Assembly (NCBI GenBank): GCA_943787365.1
Contig: CALSMD010000005.1
Span: forward strand, 124,001-188,000
DNA: 64,000 nt
Source: an uncultured Flavobacteriaceae bacterium
GTDB taxonomy: Bacteria > Bacteroidota > Bacteroidia > Flavobacteriales > Flavobacteriaceae
Direction: 5' to 3'
A program made the translations under genes and the position numbers. Shown here piece by piece: positions 45,734 through 54,667 of this stretch. The notes below the pieces were generated by a model. It was not told the DNA's origin. It did not search any database and was given only the letters and a program-made list of their open reading frames with translations. The first letter of the stretch is position 1. The number at the start of each line of letters is the position of its first letter.

Positions 45734-46351
45734 ATGGAATTTTCTTCTAAATTATTACAAAGCGCCGTGGACGAAGTCGCGCAATTGCCCGGCATCGGAC
45801 GTCGAACCGCTTTACGGCTTGTGCTTCATTTGATGCGTCAGCCAGAGTCGCAAACACTTCATTTGACGGAAGCCTTGCAGAAGATGCGCCAAAATATTAA
45901 TTTTTGTAAGAACTGTCACAATATTAGTGACTCTGAATTGTGTGAAATTTGCATCAACACCAACCGTCAACAAGATGTGGTGTGTGTGGTGGAAGACATC
46001 AGAGACGTCATGGCTATTGAGGGTACGTCTTCGTATAGAGGCGTCTATCATGTATTGGGCGGTAAAATTTCACCCATGGATGGCGTAGGACCTCACGATT
46101 TAAAAATTAACAGTTTAATTGAAAAAGTTCGTACGGGCAATACTAAAGAGCTCATTTTTGCGTTGAGTTCTACGATGGAAGGCGATACCACCAATTTTTA
46201 TATTTTTAAACAAATTCAAGATACAGAGGTCGTCATCTCTACCATCGCCCGCGGAATTTCTGTTGGAGACGAATTAGAATATGCCGACGAAGTCACGCTT
46301 GGACGAAGTATTACCAATAGAATTCCATTTGAACTCTCTCTTAAATCCTAA
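45734..46351 (+). CDS. recR: Recombination protein RecR
   Basis: 205 aa. Helix-hairpin-helix [17 protein letters not shown], four-cysteine zinc finger ([16 protein letters not shown]) and Toprim domain with [13 protein letters not shown] and the C-terminal [20 protein letters not shown]. RecR works with RecO and RecF to load RecA on gapped DNA. The following glycosyltransferase starts 6 bp later. Confidence 0.97.
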   Translation: MEFSSKLLQSAVDEVAQLPGIGRRTALRLVLHLMRQPESQTLHLTEALQKMRQNINFCKNCHNISDSELCEICINTNRQQDVVCVVEDIRDVMAIEGTSSYRGVYHVLGGKISPMDGVGPHDLKINSLIEKVRTGNTKELIFALSSTMEGDTTNFYIFKQIQDTEVVISTIARGISVGDELEYADEVTLGRSITNRIPFELSLKS

Positions 46352-46357
46352 TTTATT

Positions 46358-47446
46358 TTGAAACTCTCCGTTGTCATTCTAAATTATAATGTTCGCTACT
46401 TTCTCGAGCTGTGCTTGCAGAGTGTAGAGGCTTCTTTAGAGAATATTCCTTCAGAAATTATTGTCATAGACAATGATTCCAAGGATGGTAGTTGCACGAT
46501 GGTGAAAGAAAAATTTCCTTCTGTGGTTTTAATTGAAAACAACTCCAACGTAGGGTTTTCAAAAGCCAATAATCAAGCCGTTCAAGTCGCAAAAGGCGAG
46601 TATGTCTGTATTCTAAATCCAGATACGGTCGTTGCAGAAGACACCTTTGAATCCATTCTTGATTTTGCAGAGAAACAAACAAATTTAGGGGTCATAGGCT
46701 GTCGATTGATTGATGGTTCTGGGAAATACCTTCCAGAAAGCAAACGAAATATTCCGCTTGTTGATATTGCAATTAAAAAAGTCTTAGGAAATTCTCAACA
46801 CTACTATGCCAATCATATTATGGAGTATGAAACTGCAAGAGTAGAGGTTTTAGTTGGTGCTTTTATGGTATTGAAGCGTTCACTATATAACTCCTTAGAG
46901 GGCTTTGATGAAGATTATTTCATGTACGGAGAAGACATTGATTTTTCTTTTAAATCACTTAAAAAAGGGTATGATAACTATTATTATGGCGGCACTACAG
47001 TGATCCATTATAAGGGAGAAAGTACACGAAGGAATGCCATTTATTTCAAACGTTTTTATGGCGCCATGCAGATATTTTACAAAAAACATTTTAAATCCAA
47101 TGTGCTATTTGATTTAGGCGTCTTTTTTGGAATTAAACTATTTACCCTCATTAAGCCATTTAAACAGCATCAACCAGAAATCAAGTTTAAGCCTGTTTTA
47201 GTTTCAACGAATTCCAACGCTCAATTAGTTGAAAAATTAAACCCAAAAATCATCTCTTCAGTTGATGAAATTGATTCCAACTTTGAAATAATTTTGGATG
47301 CCTCGAGTTTATCCTTTAAGTCGATTATTGACCAGATGCAGGCTTCTAATACAAAACAGTCTATTTTTAAAATTCAACCCAAAAATTGCAACTATATTCT
47401 TGGGAGTAATTCGGCTGATAGTGTAGGAGACGTAATACAATTCTAA
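46358..47446 (+). CDS. Glycosyltransferase family 2
   Basis: 362 aa, start codon TTG at 46358 (MKLSVVILNYN). No ATG precedes the conserved N-terminus, and the TTG lies 6 bp after the recR stop. GT-A features: VIDNDSKDGSC, the metal motif LNPDTVV, and FDEDYFMYGEDIDFSFK typical of WbbL-like rhamnosyl/cell-surface transferases. About 110 C-terminal residues are unrelated to the catalytic domain. Likely involved in surface polysaccharide or glycolipid synthesis. Confidence 0.92.
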   Translation: MKLSVVILNYNVRYFLELCLQSVEASLENIPSEIIVIDNDSKDGSCTMVKEKFPSVVLIENNSNVGFSKANNQAVQVAKGEYVCILNPDTVVAEDTFESILDFAEKQTNLGVIGCRLIDGSGKYLPESKRNIPLVDIAIKKVLGNSQHYYANHIMEYETARVEVLVGAFMVLKRSLYNSLEGFDEDYFMYGEDIDFSFKSLKKGYDNYYYGGTTVIHYKGESTRRNAIYFKRFYGAMQIFYKKHFKSNVLFDLGVFFGIKLFTLIKPFKQHQPEIKFKPVLVSTNSNAQLVEKLNPKIISSVDEIDSNFEIILDASSLSFKSIIDQMQASNTKQSIFKIQPKNCNYILGSNSADSVGDVIQF

Positions 47447-47475
47447 TATTTCTTAATAATTCCATCTATTTTAGT

Positions 47476-47483
47476 TAATTTTG
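47476..47483 (+). promoter_or_regulatory. Promoter -7 box for the E2 gene
   Basis: TAATTTTG (TAnnTTTG), 34 bp before the ATG at 47518. Confidence 0.45.
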
Positions 47484-47517
47484 TAGTCTATATTAATTTA
47501 CCTATTCGCATAAAACT

Positions 47518-48855
47518 ATGGCAAAATTTGAACTTAAATTACCCAAAATGGGTGAGAGTGTAGCCGAAGCCACGCTAACCGCATGGCTCAAAGACGTTGG
47601 AGAAAAGATCGAAGCCGACGAAGCAGTCTTAGAAATTGCAACGGATAAGGTCGACAGTGAAGTGCCTAGTGAAGTTGAAGGGATTTTAATTGAAAAGCTA
47701 TTTGAAGTGGATGCCATTGTCGAAGTAGGACAAACCATCGCCATTATAGAAACAGAATCTGACGCTCCTGTGAGTGCTGTTTCAACTCCAGAAGTTGTTG
47801 AGAATACTGAACCCGAAGCGGTGGTGCAATTAGAGTCTTCTATTGCCAAAGTCCAAGAAACAATAAGTACAATCAGTTCTAATGACGCACGTTTTTATTC
47901 GCCATTAGTTAAAAATATAGCTAAAAAAGAAGGCATCTCTCAATCTGAATTAGATGCCATTAAAGGCTCTGGTAAAGAAGGCAGAGTTACCAAAAACGAT
48001 ATACTATCTTATTTAACAAATAAATCTCAAGCTGCTCCAGTTGAAGTGAAAGCACCGACTGTCTCTATCGCACCAAGTGTGACCATTGCTCCGAGCGTAT
48101 CAACAACCCCGAGCCCATCGACAGCAAGTCCTGTTGTGAGTCGCGGAGAAGATGAAATTATTGAAATGTCTCGCATGGGGAAACTGGTTTCTAAGCACAT
48201 GACCGACTCCATTCAGACCTCGGCACATGTACAGTCTTTTATTGAAGTAGATGTTACTAAAATATGGAATTGGAGACTGCGAATTAAAGATGCTTTTAAA
48301 GCTCGAGAAGGACAAAATATTACGTTTACACCTATATTTTTGGAAGCTGTAGCCTATGCGCTCACAGTACATCCAATGCTTAATATTTCAGTTCAAGATG
48401 GTAAAATAATCAAACGCAAAAACATTAATATCGGAATGGCTGCGGCCTTGGCAGATGGCAACTTAATTGTGCCTGTCATCAAAAATGCAGATCAATTAAA
48501 CCTTATTGGAATGACCAAACGCGTGAATGATTTAGCACTCCGCGCACGTACCAATCAACTAAAACCAGATGATATTCAAGATGGAACCTATACAGTAACT
48601 AATGTTGGTGGGTTTGGAAGTATCATGGGAACACCCATTATCAACCAGCCACAAGTTGGTATTTTAGCACTTGGTGCCATTCGAAAAGTACCCGCCGTAA
48701 TTGAAACCAGCGAAGGCGATTTTATTGGAATTAGACAACGCATGTTTTTGTCACATTCTTACGATCACAGAGTTGTGAACGGAGCCTTAGGCGGTCAATT
48801 CTTGAAAACAGTCAAAGAATACCTCGAAGCATGGGACGATAACAGAACACTATAA
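47518..48855 (+). CDS. Dihydrolipoamide acyltransferase (E2) of a 2-oxoacid dehydrogenase complex
   Basis: 445 aa. The N-terminal lipoyl domain has the lipoylated lysine K44 in IATDKVDSEVP. A proline-, serine- and valine-rich linker flanks the peripheral-subunit-binding domain (SPLVKNIAKKEGIS ... GKEGRVTKNDI), and the CAT-fold acyltransferase ends RMFLSHSYDHRVVNGALGG. The usual motif is DHRVVDG; here the aspartate is asparagine. Candidate complexes are branched-chain 2-oxoacid or pyruvate dehydrogenase. E1 and E3 genes are not adjacent. Confidence 0.93.
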   Translation: MAKFELKLPKMGESVAEATLTAWLKDVGEKIEADEAVLEIATDKVDSEVPSEVEGILIEKLFEVDAIVEVGQTIAIIETESDAPVSAVSTPEVVENTEPEAVVQLESSIAKVQETISTISSNDARFYSPLVKNIAKKEGISQSELDAIKGSGKEGRVTKNDILSYLTNKSQAAPVEVKAPTVSIAPSVTIAPSVSTTPSPSTASPVVSRGEDEIIEMSRMGKLVSKHMTDSIQTSAHVQSFIEVDVTKIWNWRLRIKDAFKAREGQNITFTPIFLEAVAYALTVHPMLNISVQDGKIIKRKNINIGMAAALADGNLIVPVIKNADQLNLIGMTKRVNDLALRARTNQLKPDDIQDGTYTVTNVGGFGSIMGTPIINQPQVGILALGAIRKVPAVIETSEGDFIGIRQRMFLSHSYDHRVVNGALGGQFLKTVKEYLEAWDDNRTL

Positions 48856-48857
48856 TT

Positions 48858-49634
48858 ATGCAATTAAACCTAAGTAAACCTATCTGTTTCTTTGATTTAG
48901 AAACAACAGGAATCAGTATTACCAAAGATCGAATTGTAGAAATTTCAATCTTAAAAGTAAACCCAAATGGTACTGAGGAAAAGAAAACCTGGCTCGTAAA
49001 TCCAGAAATGCAAATTCCTGATGTAGTCATAGCGGTCCATGGCATCACCAACGAAAAGGTGGCTAATGAGCCTACATTTAATGAACTTGCAAAAGAAATT
49101 AATACATGGATTAAAGACTCTGATTTAGGAGGATTTAATTCCAACCGTTTTGACATTCCTTTATTAGCAGAAGAAATGCTAAGAGCAGGCATCGACTTTG
49201 ATATGAAAAACCGACAGTCGGTAGATGTGCAAACTATTTTTCATAAAATGGAACAACGCACCCTGACAGCTGCATTTAAGTTTTATTGCGATCGAAGTCT
49301 GGAAGATGCACACAGTGCAGAAGCCGATACCATGGCGACTTACGAAGTTTTAAAAGCGCAGTTAGACCGCTATGAGGATTTAGAAAATGACACAAGCTTT
49401 TTAGCAGACTTTAGTTCTCGCAAAAAACTGGCAGATTTCGCTGGTTTTATTGCCTATGATAAAGAAGGCGATGAGTGTTTCTCTTTTGGGAAACACAACG
49501 GCAAAAAAGTCACTGAAATTCTCGAAAAAGAACCTGGTTATTTTGGATGGTTGCTTTCAGCAGATTTCCCGCTTTATACCAAAAAGGTGTTAACAGCGAT
49601 TAAGTTGCGTTCATTCAATAATAAACTGCAATAA
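48858..49634 (+). CDS. DnaQ-like 3'-5' exonuclease
   Basis: 258 aa. DEDDh exonuclease motifs: FFDLETTG (D13, E15), NSNRFDIPLLAEE and LEDAHSAEADTMATYEVL. The C-terminal 80 residues (FGKHNGKKVTEIL ... PGYFGWLLSADFP) form the small domain often fused to this exonuclease in Bacteroidota. Could be a polymerase epsilon-like proofreader or a repair/RNA exonuclease. It follows the E2 gene by 2 bp. Confidence 0.92.
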   Translation: MQLNLSKPICFFDLETTGISITKDRIVEISILKVNPNGTEEKKTWLVNPEMQIPDVVIAVHGITNEKVANEPTFNELAKEINTWIKDSDLGGFNSNRFDIPLLAEEMLRAGIDFDMKNRQSVDVQTIFHKMEQRTLTAAFKFYCDRSLEDAHSAEADTMATYEVLKAQLDRYEDLENDTSFLADFSSRKKLADFAGFIAYDKEGDECFSFGKHNGKKVTEILEKEPGYFGWLLSADFPLYTKKVLTAIKLRSFNNKLQ

Positions 49635-50246
49635 ATGAAACTCATTTGTATTGGGCGTAATTATGCGCAACACATCTCAGAACTCAAAAACGAAAAGCCC
49701 ACAGAACCGGTCATCTTTTTGAAACCTGATACCGCTATCCTTTTAAAAAAACAACCCTTTTTTATTCCAGACTTCTCTGATGAGGTACACCATGAAGTGG
49801 AGGTATTGGTAAAAATCAATCGGGTAGGGAAGCACATTGATTCAAAATTTGCTCATAAATACTACGAACAAATTGGTTTAGGAATTGATTTTACGGCGCG
49901 TGACCTTCAGCAAAAACTCAAAGAACAAGGCTTGCCTTGGGAAAAAGCAAAAGCCTTTGACGGAGCGGCAGTTGTTGGGAAATGGGTGTCTAAATCAAAC
50001 TTCGAGAATCTTAATGACCTTCCGTTTAGTCTTCATAAAAACGATGAAATTGTACAGTCTGCCACAACCAGTGATATGTTGTGGAATATTGACGAGATCA
50101 TTGCGTATGTCTCTCAGTTTTTTACTTTAAAAATTGGAGATATTATCTTTACAGGCACTCCTTCAGGAGTCAGTCGTGTACAACCCAATGATTCTTTAAA
50201 GGGATTTATTGGAGAAGAAGAATTCTTTTCAATTAAAGTTAAATAA
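49635..50246 (+). CDS. Fumarylacetoacetate hydrolase family protein
   Basis: 203 aa. The metal-binding pattern FFIPDFSDEVHHEVEVLVKI, GLGIDFTARDLQ and IIFTGTPSGVSRV defines the FAH fold. Small members hydrolyse acylpyruvates or decarboxylate oxaloacetate. It begins directly after the exonuclease stop and is followed 3 bp later by cinA, so these genes probably form one transcript. Confidence 0.94.
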   Translation: MKLICIGRNYAQHISELKNEKPTEPVIFLKPDTAILLKKQPFFIPDFSDEVHHEVEVLVKINRVGKHIDSKFAHKYYEQIGLGIDFTARDLQQKLKEQGLPWEKAKAFDGAAVVGKWVSKSNFENLNDLPFSLHKNDEIVQSATTSDMLWNIDEIIAYVSQFFTLKIGDIIFTGTPSGVSRVQPNDSLKGFIGEEEFFSIKVK

Positions 50247-50249
50247 GAA

Positions 50250-51497
50250 ATGAAAGCAGAAATAATTACGATTGGCGATGAAATTCTAATTGGTCAAATA
50301 GTGGATACCAATTCTGCATTTATAGCGAAAGAATTAAATAATATTGGCGTTTCGGTCTATCAAATCACTTCAGTTCAAGATGATAAAACACATATATTAA
50401 AAGCATTTGAAGCTGCTGAAGCCAATGTCGATATCGTTATTATTACAGGCGGACTTGGTCCCACAAAAGATGACATCACCAAAACAACCTTGGCGCAGTA
50501 TTTTGAGGACACTTTGTCTATGATCAAGCAGTGATGGACAACATAAAATATTTGTGGAAGCATTTTGTCAAACAACCCTTGCTTCAGGTTAATATCGATC
50601 AATCATTGGTGCTTTCCAAAGCAACGGCTCTTAATGAATAAATCGGGGAGTGCCCCCGGTATGTGGATTGAAAAAAATGACACAATATTCATATCCTTAC
50701 CTGGAGTACCTTACGAGATGAAAGGGCTAATGAACGATGAGGTTTTGCCACGAATTTCAGAAAAATTTGAACGTCCTTACATCTTACACAAAACACTGCT
50801 AACCTATGGGCTAGGAGAGAGCGTCATTGCCGAACGCATTAAAGATTGGGAAACGGCTTTGCCAGAATCTATAAAACTTGCGTACTTACCAAATCTAGGG
50901 CGCGTGCGCTTACGATTGTCCTCAACAGGGTTTGATAAAGCGGCGATCACCGAGGGTGTTGATGCGCAAATTGAAGCCTTATTACCATTGATTAATGACA
51001 TCTTTGTGGGGTTTGAAGAACAGTCCTCCATTGAACAAATCATAGGTAATCAATTGGTGAAACTAGGAAAAACCCTTTCTGTTGCTGAAAGTTGTACAGG
51101 TGGAAAAATAGCAGAAAACATCACGGCTTATGACGGAGCATCTGCTTACTTTAAAGGAGGCATTGTCGCCTATGCAACGGAAATAAAAACAGAAGTTTTA
51201 AAAGTCGATCCGAAATTGATTGCAAAACACTCAGTGGTCAGTTCTGAAGTAGCAGAAGCGATGGCTCAAAATGTAAAAAGGGTATTTAATTCGGATTATG
51301 GAATTGCAACCACGGGAAATGCAGGACCGTCAAAAGGCGATTCGGATGCAGAAATTGGAACCGTTTGCATTGCAATCGCGACGCCAGAGGGTGTGTTTTC
51401 ACAGGAGTTCAACTTTGGAAAACAACGACTTAGAGTCGTTCAAAAAGCCGTCACTATGGCCTTTACTTTGTTTCAAAAAGAAATTTTTAAAAAATGA
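50250..51497 (+). pseudogene. cinA: cinA-type gene with two compensating frameshifts
   Basis: 50250-50534 encodes the MoaB-like N-terminus ([27 protein letters not shown]) and then hits a TGA. The expected continuation ([19 protein letters not shown] ... SKATAL) is found in another frame, entered by one missing base near 50513-50518. The original frame resumes at MNKSGSAPGMW through one extra A near 50631-50635. From there to 51497 the C-terminal deamidase domain is intact (VAESCTGGK, GNAGPSKG). CinA acts in nicotinamide nucleotide salvage. Without correction only fragments are made. Two opposite single-base lesions about 120 bp apart could also be sequence errors. Confidence 0.85.
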
Positions 51498-51507
51498 CAA
51501 AATAAAG

Positions 51508-51538
51508 TTTGCGTACTTCTAAAGAATTCGTATTTTTG
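51508..51538 (+). promoter_or_regulatory. Promoter for rpmB-rpmG operon
   Basis: TTTG (51508-51511), 19 bp spacer, TATTTTTG (51531-51538). This is a textbook Bacteroidota -33/-7 promoter, 42 bp before the rpmB ATG. Confidence 0.75.
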
Positions 51539-51580
51539 CACCTCGTTTTGAAACAACAGAACAATTAAAGTAAAGAAAAA

Positions 51581-51817
51581 ATGTCAAGAATTTGTGAACT
51601 TACAGGTAAAAAAGCAATGTTTGGAAATAACGTTTCTCATGCCTTGAATAGAACTAGACGTAGATTTAATGTGAATTTAATCAAAAAGCGTTTTTACATT
51701 CCAGAAGAAGATAACTGGGTAACATTAAAGGTTTCTACTGCAGCCTTGAAAACTATCAATAAAATTGGTATTTACGCAGCAATCAAAGGAGCAAAGTCTA
51801 AAGGTTTTTTAAAATAA
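51581..51817 (+). CDS. rpmB: 50S ribosomal protein L28
   Basis: 78 aa. [20 protein letters not shown] and [20 protein letters not shown] are characteristic of L28. First gene of the rpmB-rpmG-DUF4295 set under the promoter at 51508-51538. Confidence 0.97.
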   Translation: MSRICELTGKKAMFGNNVSHALNRTRRRFNVNLIKKRFYIPEEDNWVTLKVSTAALKTINKIGIYAAIKGAKSKGFLK

Positions 51818-51840
51818 ACCACCGTTAAAAGCACTGTAAA

Positions 51841-52023
51841 ATGGCAAAAAGAGGAAATAGAGTTCAAGTAATATTAGAGTGCACAGAGCACAAAGATTCT
51901 GGAAAACCAGGAACTTCTAGATACATTACAACTAAGAACAAGAAGAATACACCGGATCGTATGGAGATTAAGAAATTTAATCCTATCCTTAAAAAAATGA
52001 CGGTTCATAAAGAAATTAAATAA
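51841..52023 (+). CDS. rpmG: 50S ribosomal protein L33
   Basis: 60 aa. [17 protein letters not shown] and [20 protein letters not shown] identify L33. The zinc-binding cysteine pairs are absent, so this is the cysteine-free form. 23 bp after rpmB. Confidence 0.97.
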   Translation: MAKRGNRVQVILECTEHKDSGKPGTSRYITTKNKKNTPDRMEIKKFNPILKKMTVHKEIK

Positions 52024-52070
52024 TTAGAGATTTTACATAAGTAAAATTTCAAATGTAACACATTTGAATC

Positions 52071-52223
52071 ATGGCAAAGAAATCAGTAGCATCATTACAA
52101 ACAGGATCAAAACGTCTAACGAAAGCGATCAAAATGGTTAAGTCAGAAAAATCTGGAGCTTACACTTTTGTAGAATCAATCATGACACCTGAAAAAGTAA
52201 ATGAGTTCTTAAGTAAGAAATAA
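52071..52223 (+). CDS. DUF4295 small basic protein
   Basis: 50 aa, starting MAKKSVASLQTGSKRLTKAI and ending NEFLSKK. This lysine-rich protein type is found after rpmB-rpmG across Bacteroidota, which suggests a ribosome- or translation-linked role. That is inference from position and charge. It starts 47 bp after rpmG and is followed by a terminator. Confidence 0.88.
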   Translation: MAKKSVASLQTGSKRLTKAIKMVKSEKSGAYTFVESIMTPEKVNEFLSKK

Positions 52224-52247
52224 AAATATTTCTACAATATCCTATTT

Positions 52248-52286
52248 AAAGCTGCTTTATCACAAAGCGGCTTTTATTTTTTAGTT
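52248..52286 (+). terminator. Terminator after rpmB-rpmG-DUF4295
   Basis: Stem AAAGCTGCTTT / AAAGCGGCTTT (one G-T pair), 5-nt loop, then TATTTTTT. It ends the ribosomal-protein transcript 24 bp past the DUF4295 stop. Confidence 0.85.
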
Positions 52287-52302
52287 TCCTCACATTTAAT
52301 GC

Positions 52303-52310
52303 TATTTTTG
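52303..52310 (+). promoter_or_regulatory. Promoter -7 box for ftsY
   Basis: TATTTTTG (TAnnTTTG), 22 bp before the ftsY ATG and just past the preceding terminator. Confidence 0.5.
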
Positions 52311-52332
52311 TAAATAGATAAATAGTTGACTT

Positions 52333-53286
52333 ATGAGTTTTTTTAAAAACATATTTTCTTCCGATAAAAAAGCCACGCTTGATAAGGGTTTAGAGAAATC
52401 TAAAACTACCTTTTTTGACAAGCTAAGCAAAGTCGTTGTTGGAAAATCCAAAGTTGATGCAGATGTATTAGATGACTTAGAAGAAGTTCTTGTCACTAGT
52501 GATGTAGGGGTGAATACCACTTTAAAAATCATTGAGCGTATTGAGGCGCGTGTTTCCAAAGACAAATATGTCGGTACCGAAGCTTTAAACCTTATTTTAC
52601 GAGAAGAAATCGCAGGTTTATTATCAGAAACTAATTCTGGTGAAGAAACCGAATTTTCAGTTCCACAAACACAGAAGCCGTACGTAATTATGGTGGTTGG
52701 AGTGAATGGAGCTGGTAAAACGACAACTATAGGTAAACTTGCCTATCAACTTAAAAAACAAGGCTTAAACGTCGTCTTAGGCGCTGCCGATACTTTTAGA
52801 GCTGCTGCCATTGATCAACTACAAGTTTGGGCAGATCGTGTGGGAGTTCCAATTATAAAACAATCCATGGGAAGTGACCCTGCATCTGTAGCGTTTGACA
52901 CCTTACAAAGTGCTGTGACTTCCAATGCCGATGTTGTTATTATTGATACCGCGGGTCGCTTACACAATAAAGTTAATTTGATGAACGAATTAACCAAAGT
53001 AAAACGCGTCATGCAAAAAGTGGTGGACCATTCACCACATGAAGTCTTGCTGGTGCTCGATGGTTCTACAGGACAAAACGCATTTGAACAAGCCAAACAA
53101 TTTACCGCTGCTACCGAAGTGACTGCCTTAGCGATTACCAAATTAGACGGAACCGCCAAAGGAGGTGTTGTCATCGGAATTAGCGATGAGTTCCAAATTC
53201 CTGTCAGATATATTGGCGTTGGAGAAGGTTTAGAAGACCTTCAAGTTTTTAATAAATTTGAATTTGTAGATTCATTTTTCAAATAA
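52333..53286 (+). CDS. ftsY: Signal recognition particle receptor FtsY
   Basis: 317 aa SRP GTPase lacking the long acidic N-terminus of E. coli FtsY, as usual in this phylum. G motifs: VNGAGKTTTIGKLA, DTAGRLHNK, TKLDGTAKGG and the closing GVGEGLEDL. It docks ribosome-SRP complexes to the membrane. rimO follows 23 bp later. Confidence 0.97.
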   Translation: MSFFKNIFSSDKKATLDKGLEKSKTTFFDKLSKVVVGKSKVDADVLDDLEEVLVTSDVGVNTTLKIIERIEARVSKDKYVGTEALNLILREEIAGLLSETNSGEETEFSVPQTQKPYVIMVVGVNGAGKTTTIGKLAYQLKKQGLNVVLGAADTFRAAAIDQLQVWADRVGVPIIKQSMGSDPASVAFDTLQSAVTSNADVVIIDTAGRLHNKVNLMNELTKVKRVMQKVVDHSPHEVLLVLDGSTGQNAFEQAKQFTAATEVTALAITKLDGTAKGGVVIGISDEFQIPVRYIGVGEGLEDLQVFNKFEFVDSFFK

Positions 53287-53309
53287 ATCACAGTACTTAA
53301 TATTCCTTC

Positions 53310-54612
53310 ATGAGAACCAAAACACTTAAAAAAAATAAAATTAATGTCATCACTTTAGGATGTAGTAAAAACGTCTATGATAGTGAAGTGTTAATGGGCC
53401 AACTCAAAGCCAGTGGAAAAGAAGTTGTCCATGAAGAAGAAGGTAATATTGTGGTGATTAATACTTGTGGATTCATCAATAACGCAAAAGAAGAAAGTGT
53501 CAATACCATCTTAGATTACATGCAAAAGAAAGAAGATGGCGAAGTTGATAAAGTTTTTGTCACAGGTTGTTTAAGTGAACGATACAAGCCAGATTTACAA
53601 AAAGAAATCCCCAATGTCGATCAGTATTTTGGAACGACCGAATTACCGCAATTATTGAAAGCATTAGGAGCCGATTATAAACACGAACTTGATTGGTGAA
53701 CGTCTTACAACGACCCCAAAAAATTATGCCTATTTAAAAATTGCAGAAGGCTGTGACCGCCCCTGTAGTTTTTGTGCCATTCCGTTGATGCGTGGAAAAC
53801 ACAAATCGACACCCATTGAAAATTTAGTAATAGAAGCTGAAAAATTAGCAGCCAACGGCGTTAAAGAACTGGTGTTGATTGCACAAGATTTAACGTATTA
53901 CGGATTAGATATATACAAAAAACGAAACCTTGCAGAGCTTTTAGAGGCTCTAGTAAAAGTGGAAGGCATCGAATGGATTCGTTTGCATTATGCTTTCCCA
54001 ACAGGATTTCCGATGGATGTGTTGGATGTGATGAAACGCGAACCAAAAATTTGTAACTATATTGATATTCCATTACAGCATATATCAGATAAGATTCTGA
54101 AAAGCATGCGTCGTGGAACCACCCAAGTAAAAACAACCAAGCTCCTCAAAGACTTTAGAGCGGCCGTCCCAGAAATGACCATCAGAACGACTTTGATCGT
54201 AGGATATCCAGGAGAAACAGAAGAAGATTATCAAACCTTAAAAGCATGGGTTGAAGCCATGCGTTTTGAGCGTTTAGGCTGTTTTACCTATTCACATGAA
54301 GAAAATACACACGCGTTTAATTTAGAGGACGATGTGCCAGAAGAGGTAAAAATGGCTCGTGCTAACGAAATCATGGAAATTCAATCTCAAATTTCATGGG
54401 AATTGAACCAAGCCAAAATTGGAGAGACCTTCAAAGTTGTAATTGATCGTAAAGAAGGCGAATACTTTGTAGGACGCACGGAATTTGATTCTCCCGACGT
54501 GGATAATGAAGTGCTCATTAATGCTTCTAAAACCTACCTTAAAACGGGTGAGTTTGCCACGGTTAAGGTTACAGAAGCTGCTGATTTCGATCTGTATGCG
54601 GAAGTGGTATAA
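53310..54612 (+). pseudogene. rimO: rimO with a single frameshift
   Basis: RimO is a radical-SAM enzyme that methylthiolates ribosomal protein S12. The first frame (53310-53699) has the UPF0004 domain with its three cluster cysteines in LGCSKN, NTCGF and TGCLSE, and ends HELDW-stop. The second frame (from 53689 to 54612) continues directly with IGERLTTTPKNYAYL, the CDRPCSFC radical-SAM cluster, and the C-terminal TRAM domain. One extra G near 53688-53692 separates them; removing it restores HELIGERL. No other damage is seen, so this is a recent lesion or a sequence error. Confidence 0.87.
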
Positions 54613-54667
54613 CAGACTTCAGAATACAAAAGAAATAAAGTATCTTTACGTCCATTAAGTAAATGCT

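Noticed and set aside
47502-47849. Minus-strand open frame over the E2 lipoyl domain
   Set aside because: A serine/threonine-rich shadow of the E2 gene; no start signals or domain.
53680-53700. Programmed +1 frameshift in rimO at CTT-G
   Set aside because: CTT resembles the prfB slip codon, but the next codon is GAT rather than a stop, and there is no upstream Shine-Dalgarno-like element or structure. An indel or sequence error is simpler.
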